From IMG/VR virus record IMGVR_UViG_3300024502_000002, positions 1-63,641 of that record: DNA of 63,641 bases, one strand, 5' to 3'. Of this stretch, positions 22,918-30,291 are shown in pieces. Below the pieces are notes generated by a model. It was not told the DNA's origin. It saw only the letters and a program-made list of their open reading frames with translations, and searched no databases. The DNA comes from a virus. The translations under genes and the position numbers were made by a program. The stretch's first letter is position 1; every line of letters begins with the position of its first letter.

Positions 22918-23213
22918 GGGCGCTTGTAGCGAGGGAACAAATGGCAGATTAAAGGGATGTAGGACATCAAGGTGCGACGGCCTTTGCCGAGATATGATGG
23001 TTGTTTCTCCCAAAACTCTTGGAGTGACATCCAGACGCCACTGCTAGAAAGCCAGTTTGGTCTGGTGAAATAAACGACTTCAGGAGTGGATTCTGTGATG
23101 TAGAAAAGATCGCGGTTGAATTCCCATTTGAGGACATACCACTCGCCGGGTAGTGGCTGCTTGGGCGAACCGATGAGAATGACTTCGGGGTAAGATGGTT
23201 GGTGTGTTTTCAT
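22914..23213 (-). CDS. Hypothetical protein, 99 aa
   Basis: Starts at 23213 (MKTHQPSYP), giving a beta-rich, aromatic protein (GEWYVLKWEFNRDLFYITES) with a basic end. No family recognised. Coupled to the gene downstream by overlap. Confidence 0.6.
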   Translation of the reverse strand: MKTHQPSYPEVILIGSPKQPLPGEWYVLKWEFNRDLFYITESTPEVVYFTRPNWLSSSGVWMSLQEFWEKQPSYLGKGRRTLMSYIPLICHLFPRYKRP

Positions 23214-23264
23214 GCGTTTTGATCGGTGTATTTGGCCTTCCATTCACGGGCTAGGGTGACGGCA

Positions 23265-23627
23265 TCATTGAGTGCTCCTGAGCCACGAATAATAGGCGCT
23301 GACAGAACTGAATCCTAGATCGGATGCCTTCTTTTCATTCTTCTCGTAGGCTAGGAACTGCCGGAAGTTGTCGAATGCGCCGTCACTTTCCCGGTAGCGT
23401 TGCCACCGTAGCTGGCTGCGGGTGAGTTTTGGCACCTCACCCATACCAAGGTAGGTGATTCCATCGGTGGGGTGGAAAGGCCCGGATGGCTTCTTGTCAC
23501 CGTCGAAGTGAATCTCAATGTATTGGTTGCGGGAGCGGGTAATGACGCCCTCTTTGTCCTTGTAGCGGACGCGACGGCCTGTTTCTGCCGGAATTTTGTA
23601 GTATTGCTGGATGTAGTCGAAGCTCAT
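23265..23627 (-). CDS. Conserved phage protein with SH3-like part, 120 aa
   Basis: Residues 1-60 resemble a small beta-barrel seen in phage proteins (YKIPAETGRRVRYKDKEGVI, then IEIHFDGDKKPSGPFHP). The C-terminal half is helical and basic (LTRSQLRWQRYRESDGAF). In the next frame an open stretch continues to 23215 with normal protein composition (ALNDAVTLAREWKAKYTDQ) but lacks a start codon, which could mean a frameshifted longer product. Confidence 0.65.
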   Translation of the reverse strand: MSFDYIQQYYKIPAETGRRVRYKDKEGVITRSRNQYIEIHFDGDKKPSGPFHPTDGITYLGMGEVPKLTRSQLRWQRYRESDGAFDNFRQFLAYEKNEKKASDLGFSSVSAYYSWLRSTQ

Positions 23628-23636
23628 ATTCTGGTA

Positions 23637-23665
23637 ACTCTACTCTGCCGGTGGATGGATGGCAA
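23637..23665 (-). promoter_or_regulatory. Promoter, TTGCCA-N17-TAGAGT
   Basis: On the minus strand TTGCCA (23665-23660) and TAGAGT (23642-23637) are 17 bases apart, nine bases before the ATG at 23627. ATCTTATCATTTACC lies directly upstream of the -35 box, as in the promoter at 24196. Confidence 0.65.
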
Positions 23666-23686
23666 GAGGTAAATGATAAGATATAT

Positions 23687-24187
23687 TCAGGGGATGGGTG
23701 GATTCCGCCAGAAGCAGTTGTCGGGGGTGAAGTCGATGGAAGGGTTGAGGCGGGCTAGGCGGGTGCCTGCCGGGTATGGCCCCATGTCATCCACAAAGGC
23801 GTCAAAGCTGTCCCTCCACCTCTGGCAGACCCTGATCCCCTTCGCCCCGTAGTTGCGGTAGCCGGGATTGCGCTCGTTGTAGCAGCGGGTGAGCATCGAG
23901 TAGTAGATGCGGCAAAGAGGGTTCTTGTTCGTGCGCTGATGGCCTTCTGGACGCTCACGACGCTTGGCATGGACTTCTGCACGGTAGCAGCCACAGGACG
24001 TTGTGGAGCCTCGCATGAGGCCGGAGTAGCGGACCTTCTTTTCCTTCCCACAGGAGCACCGGCACAGCCAGAGGGAGTCGTGGGAAGCCCGCCCTTCGTA
24101 GGACAGGACCGTCAGGCGGGAAAAGACTTGGCCTGTCAGGTCGTGGTAGCGAGGAAGGGGTGGGTCTTCGAGTTGATCTTCGGTCAT
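23687..24187 (-). CDS. Zinc-module plus HNH/AP2-type phage protein, 166 aa
   Basis: The start at 24187 (MTEDQLEDPP) lies 8 bases below a promoter. Residues 12-65 are the zinc module (LTGQVFSRLTVLSYEGRA, WLCRCSCGKEKKVRY, TTSCGCYRAE). Residues 85-160 carry the common phage pattern LCRIYYSMLTRCYNERNPGY, NYGAKGIRVCQRW, FDAFVDDMGPYP and DNCFWR. It resembles 41251-41943 but is shorter at the end. Likely a mobile-endonuclease relative. Confidence 0.75.
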   Translation of the reverse strand: MTEDQLEDPPLPRYHDLTGQVFSRLTVLSYEGRASHDSLWLCRCSCGKEKKVRYSGLMRGSTTSCGCYRAEVHAKRRERPEGHQRTNKNPLCRIYYSMLTRCYNERNPGYRNYGAKGIRVCQRWRDSFDAFVDDMGPYPAGTRLARLNPSIDFTPDNCFWRNPPIP

Positions 24188-24195
24188 ATAAAACA

Positions 24196-24224
24196 ACTCT
24201 AACGCGGAAGGAGAGAGGTGGCAA
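24196..24224 (-). promoter_or_regulatory. Promoter, TTGCCA-N17-TAGAGT
   Basis: On the minus strand TTGCCA (24224-24219) and TAGAGT (24201-24196) are 17 bases apart, eight bases before the ATG at 24187. ATCTTATCATTT lies directly upstream. The remaining 24225-24410 stretch holds no gene that I can support. Confidence 0.65.
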
Positions 24225-24410
24225 ATGATAAGATTGAAGGAGGGGAGATTTGTTGGATGGGGCTGATACGCATACCAAGGGCCACGTTTTACCCCCGCCA
24301 CACCCCCGGCGCGGTCGTCTCCCGCTCAGACTGGACGCACTAACAAAAGAGCACTAACACGGCAGTTCCCAACAAGATCACTAAGCCAGACTTTCTCGGT
24401 GTTCACCCGA

Positions 24411-24983
24411 TCAGCTCTCAGCCTCGTTTCCGCTCAAATTGAAAGCGTCTCCATAGTTTCCAGCGTCCTCGATGATTACCGTCTCACATTCCAGAATTGA
24501 ATCGTCGGCTTGCCCGCCTCCAAACGCGAAAGCCTGCTGGACGTTGACCTGCGGTTGCGCCCATTTTCCAGCAATTGCGGCCATTTTGAAAATTCGTTCA
24601 ATGTCGGCAATGTTTTCGAGCGGCAGGTGGTCAATTTCACCGGCGGCACGCTTGAGGCCTTTCTGTGCGATCTGCGAGGCTAAAAGGAGGTTTGAGCTGC
24701 TCAGACTCTCCGCGTTTTCGGAAATCGTGGCGGCCACTTTTTTCGCTAAAAAAGCCGAATCAGGCCCCTTCGTTAAACTTTCCGTTAAACCTACCGGATT
24801 AGTCGACAATTCCTCTCGCTTAGCTTGCACTGCCGCTTTCCATACAGGATCAAGAAAACGCCTTTGCCTGATAGCGTTCCCGTTAATACCGAAGGACTCG
24901 GCTAGTTGGCTATCTGGCACGCCTTTGATGCTGGCAGCTTTTACGGCGTCCCATTGTTCAGGACTCAAGATAGGATCGGGCAT
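24411..24983 (-). CDS. Helix-turn-helix protein, putative small terminase subunit, 190 aa
   Basis: The start at 24983 (MPDPILSPEQW, in an ATATATG context) is preferred; 24995 is possible. Residues 10-40 form a helix-turn-helix (WDAVKAASIKGVPDSQLAES, FGINGNAIRQRRF). A long central helical region and an acidic C-terminus follow. This order (DNA-binding, oligomerisation, acidic tail) fits a small terminase subunit that would select DNA for the large subunit at 38778. It is unusually far from that gene, so a transcription regulator is the main alternative. It diverges from the plus-strand cluster. Confidence 0.5.
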   Translation of the reverse strand: MPDPILSPEQWDAVKAASIKGVPDSQLAESFGINGNAIRQRRFLDPVWKAAVQAKREELSTNPVGLTESLTKGPDSAFLAKKVAATISENAESLSSSNLLLASQIAQKGLKRAAGEIDHLPLENIADIERIFKMAAIAGKWAQPQVNVQQAFAFGGGQADDSILECETVIIEDAGNYGDAFNLSGNEAES

Positions 24984-25084
24984 ATATCCCGCCATCCTTA
25001 CGCCTATTCGCTCAAAAACAAAACAAAACTTTCGCTTGCTTCTATGCCGCAATCTACTACACTATAAGCCCACACCTCCTTTAT

Positions 25085-25264
25085 ATGACATTCCAAGAAT
25101 TCAAAGACATGATCGAAGATGCGGCAGCTATCAAGCAAGCTGAAAGCCTCGCAGACTTCCGCGCCTTGCACCGTGCAAATGGTAATTGGGGCGAGGAGGA
25201 CGACGATAATTCATGGCGTAACGATCAAGCCGTTAATGAGGACGGCACCCCGGTAAATCTTTAA
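25085..25264 (+). CDS. Small acidic protein, 59 aa
   Basis: First gene of the plus-strand cluster. Acidic, helical then polar (MTFQEFKDMIEDAAAI, WGEEDDDNSW). The start has the TATATG context common here. Function unknown. Confidence 0.6.
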   Translation: MTFQEFKDMIEDAAAIKQAESLADFRALHRANGNWGEEDDDNSWRNDQAVNEDGTPVNL

Positions 25265-25301
25265 TCCCCTAACTCTCCCCACGCCAAACGGCTCCCACTA
25301 T

Positions 25302-25457
25302 ATGCACTCCTACGATCAACTTCTCCAAGCCGTCATTCGTTACATCGACAAGCACGGCCAAAATCAGGCCACCCTAGACAAGGTGGAAACAATGCTTCCG
25401 GGCGCTTGGTCTGCTAACCTAATTGCAGATGCTCTCGACATTATCGCGGCTCGCTAA
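25302..25457 (+). CDS. Small helical protein, 51 aa
   Basis: A helical soluble protein (YDQLLQAVIRYIDKHGQ, LIADALDIIAAR). The TATATG start and the flanking short genes support it. No family recognised. Confidence 0.55.
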   Translation: MHSYDQLLQAVIRYIDKHGQNQATLDKVETMLPGAWSANLIADALDIIAAR

Positions 25458-25475
25458 CCCTTCACCTTTCCACAC

Positions 25476-25598
25476 ATGACACGCTCCCAAAAACGCGCCC
25501 TCCGCACATCCCTCCTAGAACTCGCCCGACTCATCACGGGCACGCTCCTAATCGCTGCCGCCATCGCCTCTCTTCCGTTCCTTTTTGCCATCCTATGA
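25476..25598 (+). CDS. Small membrane protein, 40 aa
   Basis: A basic N-terminus (MTRSQKRALR) followed by one hydrophobic helix to the end (LITGTLLIAAAIASLPFLF). The stop overlaps the next start (ATGA). Perhaps a membrane-acting takeover peptide; unknown. Confidence 0.55.
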   Translation: MTRSQKRALRTSLLELARLITGTLLIAAAIASLPFLFAIL

Positions 25599-25792
25599 AA
25601 CCCCAGGAACCAACCCACGAAACAAAGTCGGACCTTGGATTGACTCAATACAATGTTTCAACCTGCCCCGAATGCGGCCTTGCACTCGTCAAGCAGGTCC
25701 AGGTCTATTTCGGCAAGCGTCACGTTCAAACGCTCCCAAGTCTGCCCCGCTTCCAGGCGCATGAATTGTGCGATGGCGACTGCGCGGCCTGA
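25595..25792 (+). CDS. Zinc-ribbon-like protein, 65 aa
   Basis: CPECGLALVKQ near residue 24 and ELCDGDC near the end give two Cys pairs, suitable for a zinc ribbon. Coupled by ATGA to the membrane peptide upstream. Confidence 0.6.
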   Translation: MKPQEPTHETKSDLGLTQYNVSTCPECGLALVKQVQVYFGKRHVQTLPSLPRFQAHELCDGDCAA

Positions 25793-25833
25793 CCTTTCCT
25801 TTTGCCATTCGCTAACCTCAATCTCGCCAAAAT

Positions 25834-26127
25834 ATGAACTCACGCAAATCTGCCCTCGCTAAACTTCAGCCCGTTCTACCCTCTGCCGCCGTTGACTATT
25901 GGGGAGACATAACGGCCACCGAGAACGAATGCCGCGTGATGATCTTCGCGCGAGGCCCGCGCCGTTCCCCGTCCTGTGCTCAGGTTTACTCAACGGCCAA
26001 GTGCCCTTCCGGGGAGCGTCTGACGCGGCCCTTTAAGCTCGCCAAGCTCATCTCCGCCACCCTCAAGATGCCCGTCACATTCTCCGGCGCTGGCCGCTGG
26101 CTTTCGGCAGAGATTAAGCCCCGCTAA
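25834..26127 (+). CDS. Hypothetical protein, 97 aa
   Basis: A basic beta-rich protein (VDYWGDITATENECRVMIFA, GERLTRPFKLAKL). The leader contains CTAACCTCAA as in the three leader cassettes, here after a weak hairpin. No family recognised. Confidence 0.6.
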   Translation: MNSRKSALAKLQPVLPSAAVDYWGDITATENECRVMIFARGPRRSPSCAQVYSTAKCPSGERLTRPFKLAKLISATLKMPVTFSGAGRWLSAEIKPR

Positions 26128-26128
26128 A

Positions 26129-26302
26129 ATGACACCCGCACAAGAGCAAACCCGACTAGAATCCGCCCTCGCTCGCATCTTCGCAATCTGCGATGCAAAC
26201 CGCGCCGCGATGCTCAAAGCCCGCGAAGATCAGAAACTTTCCCGCCGCCGCTTCTGGTGGCAGGACAACGACAACGACAACGAAACACAAAACAAACGCT
26301 AA
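26129..26302 (+). CDS. Small charged protein, 57 aa
   Basis: Helical N-terminus, Arg/Trp-rich middle (KLSRRRFWWQ) and an Asp/Asn repeat end (DNDNDNE). The start follows the upstream stop by one base. Function unknown. Confidence 0.55.
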   Translation: MTPAQEQTRLESALARIFAICDANRAAMLKAREDQKLSRRRFWWQDNDNDNETQNKR

Positions 26303-26304
26303 AT

Positions 26305-26568
26305 ATGAAGCAACTCAACAATATGCCGATCACTGAAAACCACGCGCCCGACACGCGTGTTAAGCACTCCGGTTATGCCTTGCAGCGCCAGCGGGATTAT
26401 TGGCTCAGTTTGGGCCGTGAACCTGCCAAAACCTACGCCCGCCAAGCATACGAGGAAAAAGCCGCCATGCGTGGCACTTTGACCGAGAATAACGAAAAAG
26501 GCTGCCGCGTGCGCTGGGAGGATGGCAGTGAAAGTAGCTGCCTCTCTTACATGATTGTCACGGCTTAA
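26305..26568 (+). CDS. Hypothetical protein, 87 aa
   Basis: The start at 26305 follows the CGCTAAATATG pattern. The sequence ends in a small beta part (CRVRWEDGSESSCLSYMIV) and has a QRQRDYWLSLGREPAKTYAR helix. Conserved-looking but unassigned. Confidence 0.6.
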   Translation: MKQLNNMPITENHAPDTRVKHSGYALQRQRDYWLSLGREPAKTYARQAYEEKAAMRGTLTENNEKGCRVRWEDGSESSCLSYMIVTA

Positions 26569-26596
26569 ACAGCACCAAAACACAAAACACGCTAAT

Positions 26597-26875
26597 ATGA
26601 AACGCCCACAAATCACACCCGGCCCTTGGACGCAAAACGCCGACACCGTTTGGCGTAAAATCGGAAGCGCAAATCAACCCATTATTATTCACCCTAATTA
26701 TTCCGCGATGGCTCAAAATGACGCCCGCGCCATCGCCGCCCTTCCCGCCTTGCTTGAGGCTTTGGAGCTGGCAGAGGCAACCATTCAGCGCCTAGCGCCG
26801 GACGGCTCGAGAGCCACGCAAGGCACGCGTGATGTGATAGCGAACGCCCTCCGCCTCGCCGGTTACGAATTTTGA
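26597..26875 (+). CDS. Conserved phage hypothetical protein (GPW...AIAALPALLEALE), 92 aa
   Basis: Starts ITPGPWTQNADTVWRK and continues NDARAIAALPALLEALELAE, a widespread small phage pattern. It shares the GPW/GEPW opening and the A...IA..NA/ALP part with 21787-22164. Function unknown. Confidence 0.65.
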   Translation: MKRPQITPGPWTQNADTVWRKIGSANQPIIIHPNYSAMAQNDARAIAALPALLEALELAEATIQRLAPDGSRATQGTRDVIANALRLAGYEF

Positions 26876-26901
26876 ACCCTTTCACCATCACTAAATACGC
26901 C

Positions 26902-27333
26902 ATGAAACTATCAAGCATCAATCAAGAGCAACGTCTTTACGTTCAAGAATGCGGCCCCGGCTTCACCTGCCTCGGCTTTGAATACGCCCACAAGCAAACA
27001 GTAGCCGTTGCTAAATGGCTAAACCGTCCCGACCTCATGCCGCCGGATGAAACAGGCACGGAAACCGCATTTAACGCCTACCATGCCGCCATGAAAGCGG
27101 GAGCCGAGCACCACGCCAAAACGGGCCAGCGGTGCAATGCAAACCTCACGCCGCAACTTTTCGGTTTTGAGGGGTGCCGCGTTGAAGTCATTTCAACCGA
27201 TGGCGACAAACGCCGCTTCCAAGTCGGGAAATCAACGGGCTGGATGCCTTGCCACCTTGAGCTTGCAAACCGTCGCTCTAGTGGCGGCATTTCCGCTTAT
27301 GTCCTGCCATCCGATAAAGTCCGCCTTGTTTAA
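26902..27333 (+). CDS. Conserved hypothetical protein, 143 aa
   Basis: RLYVQECGPGFTCLGFEYA, a helical middle, then GCRVEVISTDGDKRRFQVGK and STGWMPCHLELANRRS. This full pattern is known to me from mobile-element proteins of unknown function. The start at 26902 is chosen; 26872 is an in-frame alternative. Confidence 0.7.
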   Translation: MKLSSINQEQRLYVQECGPGFTCLGFEYAHKQTVAVAKWLNRPDLMPPDETGTETAFNAYHAAMKAGAEHHAKTGQRCNANLTPQLFGFEGCRVEVISTDGDKRRFQVGKSTGWMPCHLELANRRSSGGISAYVLPSDKVRLV

Positions 27334-27359
27334 TCCACCCACAACCAAACCACGCCACA

Positions 27360-27509
27360 ATGCACGATCCAAACCAAACCCGCTCTCATTATCGACGCAC
27401 GTCAGAACGCCTCGCGAGGGAAAAGCGCCTTCGCCAGACCTTCAACGGCTTCTGTCTCACTACCGGAGCCGTCCTTCTAGCCGTTATTATCGCTCTACTT
27501 CACTCGTAA
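27360..27509 (+). CDS. Small membrane protein, 49 aa
   Basis: A basic N-terminal half (HYRRTSERLAREKRLRQ) is followed by one hydrophobic helix (CLTTGAVLLAVIIALL). It resembles 25476-25598 in layout, perhaps anchoring a basic tail to the inner membrane. Confidence 0.55.
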   Translation: MHDPNQTRSHYRRTSERLAREKRLRQTFNGFCLTTGAVLLAVIIALLHS

Positions 27510-27535
27510 CCCCAACTCCACATCACTGAAACGCT

Positions 27536-27991
27536 ATGAATACACAAGATACCGCCACCGAATACGCCGCCGAAGTTCTCGCCCTCGCCCAATACCTCGA
27601 TTGCGACCCCTCAGAACTCAGCGAGGAAAGCCACGACTATTACGGCCTGCCTGTTTACTCGCTAGGCTCGCAAGAATACGCCATCGGCGACGACTCACAG
27701 GCCGACGATGCCGCCCGCGCCTATGTCGAAAGCTCACTCTGGGCATTTAATGCTGATTTCATCCTGTCAGAATGCGAGCTTCCCTCAGAGCTTGAGGATG
27801 GCATTCGCGCCATGCAAGAAAAGCAGTGTGAGAGCTGCAATGATGCAATCCTCTCCCTTGTGGAAAAGACATGCGGCCTCAATTCGTTCGTCCAGTCCGC
27901 CATTTCAGCCGATGGGCGCGGGCATTTCCTCGCCTCCTATGACGGCGACGAATGCGAAACGGGCGAGTTCTACGCCTACCGAATCAACTAG
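27536..27991 (+). CDS. Conserved acidic protein, 151 aa
   Basis: A long acidic protein with a middle helix around FNADFILSECELPSEL and an ending SADGRGHFLASYDGDECETG then FYAYRIN, typical of an antirestriction-region or plasmid hypothetical family. Its acidity could suit DNA mimicry, but this is a guess. The 118 bases after it hold no clear gene. Confidence 0.65.
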   Translation: MNTQDTATEYAAEVLALAQYLDCDPSELSEESHDYYGLPVYSLGSQEYAIGDDSQADDAARAYVESSLWAFNADFILSECELPSELEDGIRAMQEKQCESCNDAILSLVEKTCGLNSFVQSAISADGRGHFLASYDGDECETGEFYAYRIN

Positions 27992-28109
27992 TGACCCCAT
28001 ACACGGCGCATGCCTCGTGCGTGCGTCGTCATGGCTTCACCGCCTCGCGATGGCCTGCCCTGCCAGCGCGAACATCCACGGGCAAACCAAACCACAAAAC
28101 ACACGCAAT

Positions 28110-28436
28110 ATGATCCACATACCACAAAACCCCGCCGCCTATATCGCAGCAAACCACGTCATAGGCCTCTCCCTTGACCGCCTCCCTTCCGGGCAAGTGC
28201 TCGCCTGCGAGATTCGAGAGGACGAGGCCGGGCAGCTACGCGTCCCGCTCGGCTCCATGACCACGCAGGACTTTTACACGCTCGCCGCTCGCTTGCGTGT
28301 GGACATTCTGCCCTCTCAATTCGCCACGGCTCAAGAGCGCATGGCCCACCGCCAACAAATCGCCCGCAACGAGGAACGCGCCGCGATGGCTGCCGATCTT
28401 CGCGCCACGCGCAAAGATGGAAAGGGGGAGGTTTGA
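28110..28436 (+). CDS. Hypothetical protein, 108 aa
   Basis: A soluble protein with a short beta part (LSLDRLPSGQVLACEIRED) and a long basic helical tail (QERMAHRQQIARNEERA). The start at 28110 has an AATATG context; longer upstream reading in this frame belongs to the antisense shadow of the previous gene. Confidence 0.6.
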   Translation: MIHIPQNPAAYIAANHVIGLSLDRLPSGQVLACEIREDEAGQLRVPLGSMTTQDFYTLAARLRVDILPSQFATAQERMAHRQQIARNEERAAMAADLRATRKDGKGEV

Positions 28437-28438
28437 TC

Positions 28439-28633
28439 ATGGCGCCTTCTCACGTTTTCACCGCTGGCGAGGCTGAAATGATGCTGGCCGCTTCTCAGCG
28501 GGCAAAAGATCATCAAGGCGCCTTGTTTTTCCAAGGTGTCCTTGAGTCCATCTCAAAAGGCTCGCCATGCTCTCAACAATCCCGCCTTAAGGCTAGTGGC
28601 GGTCAATCCCTCAAACGTCACCGCCATGAATAA
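28439..28633 (+). CDS. Small hypothetical protein, 64 aa
   Basis: Starts two bases after the previous stop. Helical first half (FTAGEAEMMLAASQRAKDHQG), polar and basic second half. Weak evidence; supported mainly by position in the operon. Confidence 0.45.
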   Translation: MAPSHVFTAGEAEMMLAASQRAKDHQGALFFQGVLESISKGSPCSQQSRLKASGGQSLKRHRHE

Positions 28634-28736
28634 CCCCGACTTTGACCCTAACGAAGGGATGGCCCTCGCCGCCTTTTGCTTCGCTGGCCTGCTCATCCTC
28701 GCCGCCCTCGCCGCTTTTGTGGCGTGCTGGCGTTAA
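28626..28736 (+). CDS. Small membrane protein, 36 aa
   Basis: MNNPDFDPNEGMALAAF then one Leu/Ala-rich span to the end. It overlaps the previous gene by eight bases. The third small single-span protein in this cluster. Confidence 0.55.
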   Translation: MNNPDFDPNEGMALAAFCFAGLLILAALAAFVACWR

Positions 28737-28787
28737 ACCTAAACCCCCTCGCCGCTCCCTTCACCGGGGAGCGGCTTCTTTCTCCCC

Positions 28788-28997
28788 ATGTTCTCCCGCC
28801 CTCGTTCCCCTGCTCGTTTCCTTGTCTCCTACGCCATCGGCCCGCGTTCCTACTCGATCACGATTCCCGGCCAGTCTGCCGCCGCCGTTCGCCAGAGCTG
28901 GAACCGCCCCGGCTCGCGCCTGCTCTCGGTTGTTGAATGCGATCACAACGGAATGCCGGTCGAAGAGCCGCGAAATAAAGAGCCGCAAACCTCTTGA
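28788..28997 (+). CDS. Small basic protein, 69 aa
   Basis: An Arg/Ser/Pro-rich protein with a short beta part (SYSITIPGQSAAAVRQSW). The end overlaps the -35 box of the next promoter. Function unknown. Confidence 0.55.
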   Translation: MFSRPRSPARFLVSYAIGPRSYSITIPGQSAAAVRQSWNRPGSRLLSVVECDHNGMPVEEPRNKEPQTS

Positions 28998-29022
28998 ACT
29001 CCTCGCTGAATTAACGTAAGGT
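28994..29022 (+). promoter_or_regulatory. Promoter, TTGAAC-N17-TAAGGT, leaderless start
   Basis: TTGAAC (28994-28999), exactly 17 bases, then TAAGGT (29017-29022), with the ATG at 29028 only five bases later. Transcription should start at or inside the start codon, so the message would be leaderless. Confidence 0.65.
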
Positions 29023-29027
29023 TACTC

Positions 29028-29216
29028 ATGCGCTTCACCCCATACGGCGAACCATCCGACAAGGAAATTGACGCTTTGAAACAGCCTCCGGCCTGCGAGC
29101 AATGCGGCGAACCTGTTCAAGAATACGGCGACCTATGCGAAGATTGCGAAGATCAAAACGAGGCTGAACGCCGAGCTGACATTCTCATGGACGATCTCAA
29201 ATACCCTGACGACTAA
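29028..29216 (+). CDS. Zinc-ribbon-like acidic protein, 62 aa
   Basis: ACEQCGEPVQEYGDLCEDCE has two CxxC pairs, a good zinc ribbon. The rest is acidic. First gene after a promoter whose start coincides with its ATG. Confidence 0.65.
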   Translation: MRFTPYGEPSDKEIDALKQPPACEQCGEPVQEYGDLCEDCEDQNEAERRADILMDDLKYPDD

Positions 29217-29218
29217 AT

Positions 29219-29398
29219 ATGAAACCCCTACTCAAAGCCCAAGAGCCGCAAAAACCTCAAAACCTCCGCGCAGGCGACCGAATTCGTCATCCTCTTCGCG
29301 GTGAAGGCGAAGTCATCGCCGTGGATAAACAACTCATCCGCGTCTCGTTTGGCGAGACTTGGGGCGTATTGCCGGAAAACTCAGTCAAAAAAATATGA
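29219..29398 (+). CDS. Small SH3/KOW-like protein, 59 aa
   Basis: LRAGDRIRHPLRGEGEVIAV then VSFGETWGVLP reads as a compact beta barrel of the KOW/SH3 type that often binds nucleic acid or protein. The stop overlaps the next start. Confidence 0.6.
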   Translation: MKPLLKAQEPQKPQNLRAGDRIRHPLRGEGEVIAVDKQLIRVSFGETWGVLPENSVKKI

Positions 29399-29700
29399 AA
29401 CCTGAATTACAACAAATCGCCATCGCGGAGGCATGTGGGTGGAAGCCGGACATACGCGGACTTGGTTGGTTGTCCCCAAGCGGGGAATACGCGGTGCTTC
29501 CCGACTACCTCAACAGCCTCGATGCCATGCACGAAGCAGAAAAGGTGCTGATTGAGAAGGGCGTGAATGCGTGGTGGGAATACGTCGGACACATTAACCG
29601 ACACAACCCTGCTCCGCTTGGTGTTGAAACCGCAGTTCACGCCACCGCCGCCCAACGTGCAGAAGCCTTCCTCCGAACCCTTTCACTCTGGCAAGAATGA
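29395..29700 (+). CDS. Conserved phage hypothetical protein, 101 aa
   Basis: The start at 29395 gives a pattern common in phages: IAIAEACGWKPDIRG, YLNSLDAMHEAEKVL, then ATAAQRAEAFLRTLSLW. Function unknown. ATGA overlaps at both ends. Confidence 0.7.
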   Translation: MKPELQQIAIAEACGWKPDIRGLGWLSPSGEYAVLPDYLNSLDAMHEAEKVLIEKGVNAWWEYVGHINRHNPAPLGVETAVHATAAQRAEAFLRTLSLWQE

Positions 29701-29885
29701 CACTACGCCCATCCATCCAGATCGACGCGGCCACTCGCTACTGCCTCGACCGCCAGATCACCTTCGACAAGCCTGTGTGCCTGCTCGATGCCTCGCTTCT
29801 CCGAAAGCTGCGACTCCCCGGCTTTTTCAAGCCACGAAAACGCAAAGTAAAACGCCTCGCCCTACCTGAATGCCGACACCCCTGA
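29697..29885 (+). CDS. Small basic protein, 62 aa
   Basis: A basic C-terminus (FFKPRKRKVKRLALP) after a short helical part. Coupled by ATGA to the gene upstream, overlapping the next. Possibly nucleic-acid binding. Confidence 0.55.
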   Translation: MTLRPSIQIDAATRYCLDRQITFDKPVCLLDASLLRKLRLPGFFKPRKRKVKRLALPECRHP

Positions 29886-30076
29886 AAACAACCTCTCTTT
29901 ACGACGAAGCCGCCGCCGCCCTTGATGCTGTGATTAAAATCCATACCGACAGGCATCCTGACCGTGATCGAATGGCAATCCAAAACGGCGCGATGCGTGC
30001 TATCATCTGCTCATGGGCCGCACAGCCCTCCCGATTCCCCAACTGCCTCGAAACACTCAAGAACCAACTCCAATGA
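29870..30076 (+). CDS. Small helical protein, 68 aa
   Basis: A helical soluble protein (SLYDEAAAALDAVIKIH, NGAMRAIICSWAAQP). It overlaps both neighbours. No family recognised. Confidence 0.55.
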   Translation: MPTPLKTTSLYDEAAAALDAVIKIHTDRHPDRDRMAIQNGAMRAIICSWAAQPSRFPNCLETLKNQLQ

Positions 30077-30291
30077 ACCCCGAACTCGAACTCTTTCTCA
30101 TCGCCTTCGTCTCAGGAGCCGCTACCATGCTGCTGATCCTGTTTCCCATTTGGATTCGATATGACCGCAACGTGAACATTGAGCGCATCAAGAACACCGC
30201 CGAGGCCTTTGATCGCGGCTATGACCTTGCGCGGAAACAAGGCGAATTAAAGCCGTATTCGGTGCTTGCAAACCTCAACCAATTACCGTAA
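30073..30291 (+). CDS. Single-span membrane protein, 72 aa
   Basis: The start at 30073 (MNPELELFL). One transmembrane helix at about residues 7-28, then a basic cytoplasmic helix (RYDRNVNIERIKNTAEAF). Its stop codon forms part of the -10 box of the promoter for the RNA that follows. Confidence 0.6.
   Translation: MNPELELFLIAFVSGAATMLLILFPIWIRYDRNVNIERIKNTAEAFDRGYDLARKQGELKPYSVLANLNQLP

Noticed and set aside
28010-28112. Possible 34-codon gene before 28110
   Set aside because: Composition is not protein-like and the start has no context; too weak to call.
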